Below are positions 11,793 to 21,214 of a stretch of 64,000 bases of DNA, piece after piece. The stretch covers positions 15,023,423 through 15,087,422 of the forward strand of contig OZ024757.1 in assembly GCA_964016885.1 (NCBI GenBank), given 5' to 3'. This stretch comes from Eledone cirrhosa. Taxonomy: Eukaryota; Mollusca; Cephalopoda; Octopoda; Eledonidae. The stretch's first letter is position 1. Each line of letters begins with the position of its first letter. A program made the translations under genes and the position numbers. The notes under the pieces are model-generated. The model saw only the letters and a program-made list of their open reading frames with translations, made no database searches and had not been told where the DNA came from.

Positions 11793-12681
11793 TCAATAAA
11801 TTTATATATTGCGCACCAATACCATTGATAAACCAGTTTTCTACTGCACCGATAACAGAAACAACTTTAAAAAGTACAGTATTTATTCATAAACTACACG
11901 ACTGGAGAGATATGCGATAAAAAAAAAAAAATTAAAACAAGGAGATACTTTCACACACATATGGAATAACCCATCCAGACTAGAAATCGGACTTACAAAC
12001 TTCACACAAAACCAAAACTATACAGTAACAGGCCTAACTAATACAAGGGGCGACGCTTTCAACTTTGAAAGAAACATAAATCTTGACATGACATGGGATG
12101 GATGCCTGGACACAGGTACAGCACCATTAGTAGGAACTCATACTACAGAATGAAACGAAGGCTTTATGGAAACTAGACAAAGAGCCAGAGAACCAACACA
12201 AGAAGATATACATTACACCGAACATTCAGATATTACATTCGACCATCAGAACACTCACACAGTAGAAGGCATAGACGTACAGGCATCAGGAGATTTCGTT
12301 GTAGCAAACAGAACAGCAATTAACAAAGTATTATACACACCAGAAGAACCACAAGAAATGTGTCTCATTAACGTAGCAGTCGTGGTTCGACCCAACAATA
12401 CGAGGCCTCAAATCTACTTTACATTCGACCTAACCTATTTCGTAGAAATTGAATGCAACTACGAACAATTCAACCATCCTCAAGTTGTAGGAACAATAGA
12501 CCCCATGACAGGATTAACATTCGCCGAGGAGTGGAATTACAATCAATTCTCAGTAACAATGCCAAGTAGGCACTTACACGGAACTGCTGCCAAAAATAGA
12601 AAAACGGGGAGAACATTCCACCATTGTAAAGATAGAAAACGCCCACTAGCCTACTTATCAGGCCATTTCGTCAACAAGTAA
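11793..12681 (+). pseudogene. Parvovirus-capsid-like (VP) pseudogene
   Basis: An AT-rich coding remnant follows the integrase in three blocks: one to about 11917, a second from the A-run at 11921-11932 to an in-frame TGA at 12151-12153, and an open block 12166-12681 (171 codons). The break at the A-run is a frameshift. Sequence such as RPNNTRPQIYFTFDL and a Trp/Asn-rich middle is capsid-like, and the neighbour is a parvoviral NS1-like gene; the capsid call leans on that context. It is an old endogenous copy and cannot give a full product. A structural profile search would decide the family. Confidence 0.5.
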
Positions 12682-12699
12682 ACCACGCCCACTGTTGGC

Positions 12700-12745
12700 A
12701 ATGCCAGTGAACGCTGGCACTTAAGAAAGCCTATATATACAGCTG
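12700..12745 (+). promoter_or_regulatory. TATA promoter with upstream hairpin
   Basis: TATATATA lies at 12732-12739, about 40 bases before the NS1-like N-terminal block. Just upstream, TGCCAG (12702-12707) and CTGGCA (12714-12719) form a perfect 6-bp stem. The spacing fits a viral promoter serving the rep gene; function is inferred. Confidence 0.5.
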
Positions 12746-12775
12746 CTGCTATCATCCTGCCACACAGCTACTAAC

Positions 12776-12897
12776 CATAGCAGAAGCAGAACTCACTGAC
12801 CTACAGACGAAAAACATATTCAACGAGATAGCGTTCCAAGGAGAACTAACACCGAACACTTGGGTGTATAGGTGGCAGTTTGAAAAGGAATTCGAAT
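12776..12897 (+). pseudogene. NS1-like N-terminal fragment
   Basis: An open block of about 40 codons (AEAELTDLQTKNIFNEIAF then a Trp-rich end) runs to a TAG at 12897-12899. Position (just after a TATA box, before the LTR and then the NS1 body) and content suggest the beginning of the NS1-like gene at 13.7-15.1 kb, cut off by the LTR insertion. The expected start codon context reads ACC ATA G, so an ATG may have decayed to ATA. It is an inference from layout; no family motif lies in this short piece. Confidence 0.4.
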
Positions 12898-13013
12898 AGG
12901 ACCAGGTTGAAAAACTTGTAGCAAGAGTTGCCTCCCTTGTCATGACAATCTCATCACTGCTCTCTAGACAGGAATTAGCTGGAGTTGCTTCCCTTTGGGA
13001 TTGACAGACTCCC

Positions 13014-13394
13014 TGTTGGTCACTTCCGGTCACCTCCTATAAAAGGAACAGGTCACCACGATATCTCTCTCTCGCCTCCTGATTTCCGAAGTGGTAACAC
13101 CTGCGACCTTAGCCTGAGATGATTCCTTTTTGATAATCCTTCACTACCAAGAACAATGCAACATGCAGCCTGAGAGCCTAAGATGTTAATACCAGCTAGA
13201 AAAGATCTCTTCTTTTCTCTACACACTTCAGCCTGGAATTGTGACCATCGGGTAACGCACCATTATATTTAATACCTTTGACTTCTATGAAGTAAAAACA
13301 TTATCACAACACACACCGGTATTTACTGTCTTTTGTAATAATTTTATATGTACACCGATACTAATCTCCTAAAGTGGTGACCCCCGACGTGATT
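13014..13394 (+). mobile_element. Gypsy-type LTR plus primer binding site
   Basis: The LTR begins about 13014 with TGTTGGTC, has a TATAAAAGG box near 13040 and ends about 13374. The primer binding site TGGTGACCCCCGACGTGATT follows at 13375-13394, typical of gypsy elements. Its last ~190 bases (from about 13185: CTACACACTTCAGCCTGGAA, ACACACACCGGTATTTA, TACACCGATACTAATCTCCT) recur at 15498-15718. About 200 bases of unassigned AT-rich leader (13395-13600) follow. The left edge is approximate. Confidence 0.72.
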
Positions 13395-13597
13395 TAAAAA
13401 GAAAAAAAAAGAATGGGAAATGGTATACGGTGTATATAATGGAAAAAAAGAAAGACAGAAGAAAAAGAGAAAAATATAACAATTTAATACAAAACGAACA
13501 CCTACAATTATTGACACACAGACAAACAGCAATTGTATAAATGTTTTTGCCTTTTTTTTCTCTCCTTTTCTGCCTTCTCTTCTCTGGCTAAAAATGT

Positions 13598-15121
13598 TTG
13601 AGGATGACAAGATGGAGTCTCTCTTCTCCATCAATAGTGTTTTTGGCGCGAAATGGTCCGCCATGTTGGATTTTTTTTTTAGGTTCCTTGCCCTTACTTA
13701 ATCGCTTGTTTACGAACAGTACCAAATACCTCTTGAATATATTGAAAAACCATCCATCAATTGCGATATTTCACAAAAGATCATACAGCAGTATAAAGCA
13801 CTGCCAAGATGCGCCGCACTTCCATATCATTTCATGGCATAAGGAGCATCCTACCAACATTCATTCTTTTTATATGCTTAAAAATATAATACGGAGCACA
13901 GCTAAACCCTACGAGATGAATGCGCAAAAAGTTTTCAATCCGTACGGTCTATGTAGATATCTCACAAACGACAAAGATAAACGGGACACGATTGCAGCCT
14001 CAAATATTACTACAACTGGACAAATACATGTCCTTCAGGCATTAACTGACAAACAAATTGACCTAACCAACAGCGAAATCCAGGCAGCAGCTAATACGTA
14101 CACAGACAAACAAACGATACGTGGAAGAAAACATGACTTTATAAAACAATTAATGTCAGCAGCAAATTCTACAGAGCTAGGTGACCTCATATGCTTCGCT
14201 AAAAATACAACGGATCGAAACAAATCGAAAAAATGGGATGATATTTACAGAAATACACCCAACCTAATAAGCATCATCAACGCAACGGCCACGGAATTAA
14301 ATATAGAAACGATCAGCATACCCATATGGCAACAACTACAGCAGAAAACGGAACTATTCAACGAGATGAATTTTAAACACCATTCTGTGCAGACCTCCTT
14401 AAATATATTTACCTCGTGGGTGAAACACCACAATTTCAATCCAGAGGCATTCGCTCGTGAAACATTCGAGGTATGCCATAAAATACATCCGAAAAAGAAC
14501 GGACTCCACATCACCGGCGTCTCCAATAGTGGTAAATCGTATATTTTACGTTCTGTAAGGAACGGTTTAATGAATAGCGGTAGAATGAGATGCCAAGCCG
14601 CTGATAGCTTCACTTTCGGAAGCTGTATCGACAAGCCACTTATATACACGGACGAGATGTGGTTTACTAACAACAACATAGAAGAGGGTAAATGTATTTT
14701 GGAGGGAACAAATACCTACATTAATGTGAAGCACCAGCAGGAGAGAGTGCTGAAAAGAACGCCCTGCTTGTCTACAAGTAACACGGAACCGTGGAGAGTC
14801 GTGCCGCAAGATGAGGATGCGATTAGAAATCGACTATTTTATTATGTCACTAACCAGCCGATGCAAAAACTGAAAGACTGGGGCAAAATAGAGTTGAATC
14901 CACTAATGTGGTTAACCACATGGAAGCCGTACATCGACAAATTCATAGACCATAAATACACAGATATATACACGTCCGAGGACGCACCGCCAAACTCGGA
15001 TCTCTACACCATCATTCTGAGCGATTATGAATCGCCAGATAGTAAAAGAAAACTAAATGCGGTTAAACGTAAATTAGTCGAACAATTGTACACACCGACA
15101 CCGAAAAAAATTAAAAATTGA
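13598..15121 (+). CDS. Parvovirus NS1-like protein (HUH + SF3), endogenous
   Basis: An open frame of 507 codons; the first ~35 residues look like leader sequence, so the viral part probably starts near 13700. NS1 proteins nick the viral origin and unwind DNA during rolling-hairpin replication in the nucleus. The HUH site is APHFHIISWH (13809-13838). The SF3 helicase has Walker A GVSNSGKS (about 14516-14539), Walker B LIYTDEMWF (14638-14664), and motif C with TSN near 14770-14780. The frame is intact through the helicase, unusual beside the broken elements around it. The C-terminus is short and basic. Its N-terminal part seems to be separated by the LTR upstream. Divergent from the second NS1-like gene at 56.1 kb. 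Confidence 0.75.
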   Translation: MRMTRWSLSSPSIVFLARNGPPCWIFFLGSLPLLNRLFTNSTKYLLNILKNHPSIAIFHKRSYSSIKHCQDAPHFHIISWHKEHPTNIHSFYMLKNIIRSTAKPYEMNAQKVFNPYGLCRYLTNDKDKRDTIAASNITTTGQIHVLQALTDKQIDLTNSEIQAAANTYTDKQTIRGRKHDFIKQLMSAANSTELGDLICFAKNTTDRNKSKKWDDIYRNTPNLISIINATATELNIETISIPIWQQLQQKTELFNEMNFKHHSVQTSLNIFTSWVKHHNFNPEAFARETFEVCHKIHPKKNGLHITGVSNSGKSYILRSVRNGLMNSGRMRCQAADSFTFGSCIDKPLIYTDEMWFTNNNIEEGKCILEGTNTYINVKHQQERVLKRTPCLSTSNTEPWRVVPQDEDAIRNRLFYYVTNQPMQKLKDWGKIELNPLMWLTTWKPYIDKFIDHKYTDIYTSEDAPPNSDLYTIILSDYESPDSKRKLNAVKRKLVEQLYTPTPKKIKN

Positions 15122-15497
15122 AATTAACGAAGAAGAAAACTCTGGCCACTGGAGCCTTATTCTTTTTTTTTTTTTTCTTTATTGTATTACCATGTACCTT
15201 TCGTTACCATTTCATGATTGTACCTTCTCGTTACCATTTCATGCCTGTGCTGGGAGCCCATGCTTGTGGGTTCGCTACAGTTACCTTCAGGCTTTTTGCC
15301 TAGCGTCTGGAGGAGGGTACTGTAGCATAGTGGCCCCTTACGGCTGTGACTCAGCATGTATGGGAGTTGCGTCCCTTTACGACAGTCGTAACTCAGCACG
15401 TACAGGAGTTATGTCCCTTTGCAACAGGCGCGTCCCCCATTGGCAGATTCATGTACTAAATGGAGTCTCACCTCCTTCGCCAGCAAGAAGAAGAATA
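15122..15497. other. Non-coding stretch with short repeats
   Basis: A T-rich tract (15162-15178) is followed by a tandem CGTTACCATTTCATG repeat (15200-15243) and repeated GGAGTTRYGTCCCTTT units with GTAACTCAGCACGTA near 15355-15425, including the inverted partner of 11331-11416. It may be part of an LTR, but no full copy allows that to be tested here. Confidence 0.45.
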
Positions 15498-15718
15498 CCG
15501 GCAGCCTAAAAAAATACTAACACCTCCAAGAGAAGATTTCTGTTCTTCTCTACACACTCCAGCCTGGGAGTTGTGACCAACTGAACATCTCCATGTCGTA
15601 ACAAATTATTTATATCAATTTATTTGACTTCTGTGAAGTAAAACCTTGTCACAACACACACCGGTATTTATTGTCATTCCTGATAATATATATATGTACA
15701 CCGATACTAATCTCCTAA
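15498..15718 (+). mobile_element. 3' part of a gypsy-type LTR
   Basis: Matches the second half of the LTR at 13014-13374 through TGTACACCGATACTAATCTC, ending at 15718, but without the primer binding site. Together the two LTR copies bracket the NS1-like frame. Confidence 0.75.
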
Positions 15719-17080
15719 AGAACTATTGCCCCTTCACTTTACACAGCATCAATGAAGACACCTTTGAGACTGTGATAAGAAAACTTCAAGATACCAGGAA
15801 GAGACTTGATTGTCAGCTACTGGTACAAAAAACTGACTTTCTATCGGATATATCAACCTCTACCAGCAAGCTCTCAAGGAAGATGCACATATACCAGAGT
15901 GGTTGGCATTAGCACAAACAATACTGGTCCTCAAGAATATACCCACTTGGTATAAAACTACTGACCCATTGCACACCAGAACCTAATTCTCCAAGACCAC
16001 TGTGACAATAATAACATCACAAATGAGCAAGCAGATGGGAATAAAGGTGTTTGGGGGTGTACTGAACAACTCCTAATTAACAAATCCACGATGTCAGAGG
16101 TGCAGTGACAGTCTGGCTGGCCTACAGGAAAGCATTTGGTTCTGTTCTCCACTCCTGGATGGTAGAGGCCCGCCGACTTGCTAAATTTCCAGACACTATT
16201 ATCAGAGCCATAGAGAACCTATCTTCCTCATGGACAACTATCATAAAGTTAAAAACAGAGAAGGACTCCATTTTCACTTATAAAATAGAATATCAAAGGG
16301 GTATATTTCACGGAGACAGTACAAATTTAACCCACATTTTCTTTGTGGATGACCTGAAACTCTATGCCAGGAACTTAAATGGAATAAAGAAAAAAACATG
16401 ACCTGGTTACAATGTTCTAGAAAGATATAGGAATGGAGTTTGGCCAGGATAAATGTTCATATATGATTGTAAAGGGAGGAAAAGCTACAAGCCAATCTGG
16501 CAACATTTTTATCAATGGTCTAATTGTTTCACAGATATCTGACAAGGACTGCTAATACCTCGGGATAGATGAGAATATATCCTATGATGGTATTTGTAAT
16601 AAGGAACGCGTAAACCATGGAATATTAAACCCGATTAAGAAAAATGTGGTCATTGGAACTCTCTGAGCACAATAAAACAGTGGCTCAGAATTTGTTTGCT
16701 GTGCTTGTCCTAACACCAACATTCGGAATACTCGATTGGACGATAGATGAATTCCGAGCTATCGATGTTAAAACCCGAAAAATCTTAAACAACACCGGAA
16801 ATTTCCACATCAACAGTGACATAGAGCATCTCTACCTGAAACGTAAAGAGGGAGGCAGAGGCCTAACATCAGTCTAGACAGTATGAGTGTTGCATCATGT
16901 ACCCCATTTATGATCCTCCAAGTGTAGGAGCTCATCTATTGAGCAAGCCTGTCTAAATGAGCCAGATACGATCACAAAAGTTGGGAAGGAGCTCTTCGAA
17001 AAATTCTCCCTGCATGATAATCAAAAACTCAAACCCAAGGAAATTATCCAGCAATACCACAGTGAATCCATGGATGAAAA
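15719..17080 (+). pseudogene. R4/Dong-like RLE-type LINE remnant, RT region
   Basis: A decayed reverse transcriptase in shifting frames. 15745-15912 holds an N-terminal piece. 16105-16401 has WLAYRKAFGSVLHSWMVEA (motif A) and LTHIFFVDDLKLYARNL (motif C as FVDD). About 16430-16600 has GQDKCSYMIV and YLGIDENISYDG-like sequence, and 16644-16877 has LTPTFGILDWTIDEFRAIDV and a GGRGL motif. The endonuclease end appears at 18374-19020. The FVDDLKLYAR and LDWTIDE patterns belong to LINEs with a restriction-like endonuclease. Many stops; inactive. Confidence 0.78.
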
Positions 17081-17084
17081 GCTG

Positions 17085-17435
17085 CATGCTTCATTTCATT
17101 TCATTTCATTTCATTTTACGTCTGCTTTTCCCTGCTTGCAAGGGTGGGACGGGAACTGATTCTGGCTTGATTTCTACAGCTGGATGCCCTTCCTAACGCC
17201 AACCTCATTTACAGTGAGTGCTGGGTGCTTTTTTGCCGTGGCACCTCCACGACTACTTTGCAGTGGAATGATAGGGACCCCAGTCCCTATCATCTCATTT
17301 CTACAGCTGAGTAAACTGGAGCAATGTGAATTAAAGTGTCTTGCTCAAGGAAACAACACATCACCCGGTCTGAGAATTGAACTCATAACTTTTCGATTGT
17401 AAGCCCAATGCTCTAACCACTAAGCCATGTGCATC
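17085..17435 (-). mobile_element. tRNA-derived SINE
   Basis: On the minus strand the head at 17435-17360 carries an A box (TGGCTTAGTGGTTAGAGCAT) and a B box (GAGTTCAATTCTC). The body (CTTGAGCAAGACACTTTAAT) follows, and the element ends in an AAATG repeat at 17116-17085. The empty site is visible in the paralogous LINE at about 18470-18500, which lacks the SINE. The body resembles cephalopod SINEs; that comparison is from general knowledge. Confidence 0.85.
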
Positions 17436-17611
17436 CACAAAAAATCATGCATGGATATGTTGTCAGGAAACTCCAAAGTGAGAGTAGTCTATCTTGGACC
17501 AACAACCGCGATCTTGACTCTCACTATCAAGGATATACTTTTGCAAGCCAAGAACAGGAGATCAATACAAAATATGATCCAAAAAAGAGATAGGGATGTA
17601 GGCAAAATACC
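17436..17611 (+). pseudogene. RLE LINE fragment, paralogue of 18490-18655
   Basis: AAAAAATCATGMATGGATATG, a GGAAACTCCA block, TCTATCTTGGACC versus TCTATCTTGACT and TTTTGCAAGCCAAGAACAGG occur in the same order here and at 18490-18655, so the LINE is present twice in overlapping form, once holding the SINE and once without it. Confidence 0.75.
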
Positions 17612-18373
17612 GATCAGCAGGAGAGGTCTCAAGCCACCTAGGAAGGTTCGGGTGAACAGCGAAACTGTCAGAGGCGATGGAAAGAGGCTCTGGGACTGAA
17701 GCTGGGAAGAGACAAGACGGGCACAGTGGTATTTCGGAGGGAAAACGAAGTCCCAGAACTGGGCATAAACATGGATAGACGAGAACTTTTCTCAATGTGT
17801 GAGAAATTGGTAGGTAACTATCCAATAGAAGGGAGGCTCCGAACAGTGTGCTAATATGTCATGAGACAAATGGACGGGGTGAGCTGGGGAGACAGGGTAG
17901 GAAAGGGGATGGTGGCCATGATGCAGGAGATCGTGGAGAGGATAAAGGTGGCATCAACATGGCCGAATTGGATGCCGTGCTGAGGGGAGTGAATCTTGCT
18001 CTGAGATGGAGGCTGCGTACCATAGAGATTCGTACTGATTTGGCCACTGTGCTTGGATGGGTGCTCATCAGTGAGAGGAGGGTGGGAATGAGGGGTGGCA
18101 GATATGTTAATAAAGCGCCGCCTGCTGAGTTTGACTTGAAGTTGAGTGTGGCCTTTGTGACCTCAGAGTAAAATAGGGTGGACATTCTGACCAGGTTGAA
18201 GAAAGCCTGGCTAGAATCGCCAGACTATGTGGAAAAGGGGATCGCTGCAGTTTGTCGACTGAGTGACTCAGTGTCAAGGTTGCACACCATGCATCATATA
18301 GGAGAGGATAGGACCCTGTTCCTAGCCAGGAAGGTCGACTCCGATGTTACCAGACAGTCTCCAGAAAGTGGTG
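17612..18373 (+). pseudogene. Gypsy pol fragment (RNase H to integrase zinc finger)
   Basis: Nearly identical to 62540-63299. It includes the RT tail (DRRELFSMCEKLVGNYPIEG), an RNase H piece (INMAELDAVLRGVNLALRWR and IRTDLATVLGWV) and the start of the integrase zinc finger (LHTMHHIGEDRTLFLARKVD). The frame breaks several times (stop at 18169-18171 between RNase H and integrase). It sits inside the RLE LINE remnant, so it either inserted there or arrived by segmental duplication. Confidence 0.82.
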
Positions 18374-19020
18374 AGATTTGGGAAGGAGCTCCTTGAAAAA
18401 TACTCCCTGTATGATAATCAAAAATTCACACCCAAGGAAATTGCTCAGTAATATCACAGTGAATCTATGGATGAAAAGCTTCATACATAGCAAAAAATCA
18501 TGAATGGATATGTTACCAGGAAACTCCACAGTAAGAGTAATATAGATAAGCAAAATAGTCTATCTTGACTCTCACTTTGAAGAATATGCTTTTGCAAGCC
18601 AAGAACAGGAAATCAATACAAAATACCTTATTCACAAAAGAGATAAGGATGCAGGCAAAACAACAAATGCAGACTCTGTAGAATTAACATCGAAGATGTC
18701 ACCCATGCAATAAGCATCTGTCCAAAGATGTCATCATGGTACTATTTACATATGAGGCATGATATAGTGGCCGAAACACTATACAATGCAATCTGTAGAA
18801 AAAAATAGCCCCGACAATAAACATTAAAAGTTACAGCAATGTGTAAGACATACATATACATAATATGAAAGAGTACTGGTGGAATGTTCCAGTAAAAAGC
18901 CCAATAAAATGCAGGCATAACAGACCAGATATAATGATATGGGACAGGGAAAAGAAGGCATGCACAGTAATCGAAGCCAGCTGCCCAGCAGATGCCAATA
19001 TATTTGTGGGGCTAGGGTCT
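18374..19020 (+). pseudogene. R4/Dong-like LINE, C-terminal endonuclease
   Basis: Begins in a FGKELLEKYSLYDNQ region. It carries a zinc knuckle near 18670-18735 (CRLCRINIEDVTHAIS), a LRHDIV block, and at 18865-19020 the restriction-like endonuclease with YWWNVPVKSPIKCRHNRPDI, MIWDREKKACTVIEASCPAD (PD...E-type site). Stops interrupt the knuckle region. It completes the LINE begun at 15719. Confidence 0.8.
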
Positions 19021-19035
19021 GGAAGTGCTGGGGAG

Positions 19036-19215
19036 GTCTTGCTGGAAGTGAGAGACCAGTGATGTCACATCAGGGTTCATGGGCCTATTGCTTCCTCTTC
19101 TGTCAGGATGCGTTACCGTGTGGACGTAGTATGATTCAGTGTGAGAAAGATTCTGTATTTTCTTGGCCAGACGTAAACCACATGAACATTAAGTTCCGTG
19201 TCAAGTGGAGACACA
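19036..19215 (+). mobile_element. Gypsy 3' region, paralogue of 63489-63690
   Basis: GTCACATCAGGGTT, GGGCCTATTGCTTCCTCTT, a CGTGTGGAC block and AAACCACATGAACAT appear in the same order as in 63489-63690 at the end of the right-hand gypsy remnant. It is probably the LTR or 3' untranslated end of that family. Confidence 0.7.
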
Positions 19216-19380
19216 AGGTAGGTTCGTTTGCTACTTTCAGCATTCTTCTTTCTTCCAGAATTCTATTTATTATTATTTGTTGTTATCATTACAAGATGGC
19301 GGTAACTACGGCGGAATAAGTTGGTTGAATTTTTATGAGTTATCGAAAGTTCTAATAATATATTTTTACATCGGTGTGTA

Positions 19381-19420
19381 GTTAAAGAACCCCTCTGTCA
19401 AAGGAGGGGGATCTTTTAAC
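19381..19420. other. Stem-loop before the Tx1-like LINE
   Basis: GTTAAAGA-ACCCCTC pairs with GAGGGG-GATCTTTTAAC around a short loop. The rest of 19216-19494 is AT-rich and holds no supported gene. Confidence 0.55.
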
Positions 19421-19494
19421 TGAATCTCGTGCCCTAGAGGGCTAAATTTGCTTTTATTTACAATCATAACCACAAAATTTTGTTTTAAAAATAC

Positions 19495-20110
19495 ATGGCG
19501 GACAAAGAAAATTGTCCACACGGAGGAACAGCAAGTTGTTCAGAGGGTGGAACAGCCATTTCCACCCAATCACAAGGCAAAGTAAAAAACAAGAGAAACA
19601 GCAGCAGCAGCTGCCACTGGAACTGTAGTAGCAGTAGTGAAAATTATAACAAAAAATTTCCTGTGTTACAGAAATCAAACACCACTACCACCCCAATAAC
19701 AGCAGCAACAACCACAAAGAACCCAAAAAACAACTATAACAGCAGCAACACAGAGGAAAAACAAACAAACAAAAACACCGACGATGGAACTCTCATGACA
19801 AACATAAGCATCATCGAAATCTCAATAGAACAATACAAACTTTTAATACAAACTTTTAAAACAAAAATTCCCCAACGCAGTTGGAGACTTCAGAGGGACG
19901 GTTACCAAGAGGATATACACTGACATCCTCTTGGAAACACCCATGACCAGCGAAAGGGACGGTTCTACTGTTCCTTCACCACACGATCAAGGTAAGTGAC
20001 CCTTTCTCATCCAACATGGCTGTACTTAGAATAGGCAGTATAAATGCATGTGGCCTGGGGTCATCTTGGAAGCAGGGTCCTGCTCAACGACCTCAGGTCA
20101 CTAAACATAG
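19495..20110 (+). pseudogene. Tx1/L1-like LINE: ORF1 end and ORF2 start
   Basis: 19495-19923 is a Ser/Thr/Asn-rich frame like the tail of the ORF1 at 59.2-59.8 kb. After a GGTAAGTGACC spacer, ORF2 starts at 20017 with MAVLRIGSINACGLGSSWKQG, matching MAVLRVGCLNVRGLGLSWKQG at 59825. This is the first strand of an AP-endonuclease domain; NDLRSLNIDVVASSEVRISE follows in a shifted frame, then the sequence jumps to the RT. Confidence 0.75.
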
Positions 20111-20350
20111 ATGTGGTGGCCAGCAGTGAGGTCAGAATCTCCGAAGCGCGAGCCTTCGCAGCCGTTCAGCATCATGCGCTCGGTCCGCCAGGGTTGTCCC
20201 CTCTCGTCCTTCTTGGCTCTCAAGCCGTTACTGCACAAAATGGGGGCGATGAGGGGCTTCCCACGCGAACTAGGATGCGGGAAATCCAAGTCGGCTTACG
20301 CCGCCGACGTCACCGTGGTGGTGTCGAGCTTGGAGAGGCAAGCATGCGTA
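20111..20350 (+). pseudogene. Tx1/L1-like LINE RT fragment
   Basis: About 60 residues: SIMRSVRQGCPLSSFLALKP and SAYAADVTVVVSS, the GxRQGCPLSP and YADDVTV motifs of L1/Tx1-type RT with the second Asp box changed to AAD. It was joined to the ORF2 start by a large internal deletion and ends just before 28S sequence. Confidence 0.78.
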
Positions 20351-20530
20351 AGCGAGCGGCGTTTCAGTCGCTTTTTTCGACGTTCGGTGCGTAGTGGGCG
20401 TGAAAAACACGGCTCCACGCCCGGGACACCGTGGAGCGACACGGCTTCGGGCTCGTTGGCGCGTTGGTAGCTTCTTTCTTTCTTCTTCGCGAGGAGGAGG
20501 GCGGTTGCCGAGACGCACGGCAGGCGTTCG

Positions 20531-20631
20531 GCCGGCGGCGAACGGTCAACTCGGAACTGGTACGGACCGGGCGAATCCGACTGTCTAATTAAAACAGAGC
20601 ATCACGTATCTGGCCGAGCCACATAGACGCG

Positions 20632-20663
<32 letters not shown>

Positions 20664-20719
20664 AGTGAAGAAATTCAACCAAGCGCGGGTAAACGGCGGG
20701 AGCAACTATGACTCTCTTG
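20531..20719 (+). rRNA. 28S rRNA fragment ending at the R2 target site
   Basis: Recognisable conserved 28S blocks: GGTCAACTCGGAACTGGTAC, CCGACTGTCTAATTAAAACA, GATGTGATTTCTGCCCAGTG, TCTGAATGTCAAAGTGAAGA, AAGCGCGGGTAAACGGCGGG and AACTATGACTCTCTT at 20704-20718, where R2 elements cut the gene. Several substitutions (AGAGCAT for AAAGCAT, GAGCAAC for GAGTAAC) show a decayed copy outside functional rDNA. The GC-rich stretch 20360-20530 may be an expansion segment. No 28S sequence is seen on the far side of the array. Confidence 0.9.
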
Positions 20720-20728
20720 ACTCTATGT

Positions 20729-21140
20729 AACTATGACTCTCTCTTGTCGGCACCACCCTTGGCGTGGGAAGAGAGCTTAAGTCAGTGGTTTTGAGCTGTA
20801 CGAGAGAGGCAGCTCTGTCCCGCTTCCCTTTTTTTTTTTTTTTTTTGCGGTGGTCAGTGTTGACTCGGCAGGTTCTACCATTCTCGGTTGGTCGGCCACA
20901 TTAATGACGAACTAATTGGTGCCTAAATTATGATGATACAAAATTTGAATTCCAAACGGCAGCTGGGGGCCGAAAAACCAGTGGCCGGAGGGAATGGGAT
21001 AGGTCTCTTCGGCCTGTCGCAGCGTTCTGTAATGGCCCGCTGCGATTGGCAACTGTCTCCGAGGACTGGCAAAGAGCCGGGCCATGTTCCTCTTAAGAAC
21101 GCCGGCTCACTGGATTTGACCTACCGGAGGATTGACATCG
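20729..21140 (+). mobile_element. R2 family A, copy 0 (5' stub)
   Basis: A 5' end fused to 28S sequence (AACTATGACTCTCT again at 20729-20742). It contains the family-A leader (GTGGGAAGAGAGCTTAAGT, poly-T, GGTTGGTCGGCCACATTAAT), the start codon at 20930 and about 70 codons (MMIQNL...SLDLTYRR). It stops abruptly where the next element's leader begins (GGATTGACATCGGCACACCG). Confidence 0.88.
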
Positions 21141-21214
21141 GCACACCGTTCATGCCATATTGAGCTAATGGCGTTGGCCGTGGGACCACCCACTCTAAAA
21201 ACAGAGAAAGGCGT

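Noticed and set aside
17360..17435. A functional tRNA gene on the minus strand
   Set aside because: A and B boxes are present, but no closed cloverleaf; it is the head of a SINE with body and tail.
20044..20588. Small frames across the LINE RT piece and 28S fragment
   Set aside because: Those within 28S and its GC-rich edge are overlaps of non-coding RNA sequence; only the RT motifs at 20175-20330 support coding.
20531..20719. An active rDNA repeat
   Set aside because: Only about 190 bases of recognisable 28S remain, with substitutions at conserved positions, and no 18S, 5.8S or downstream 28S.
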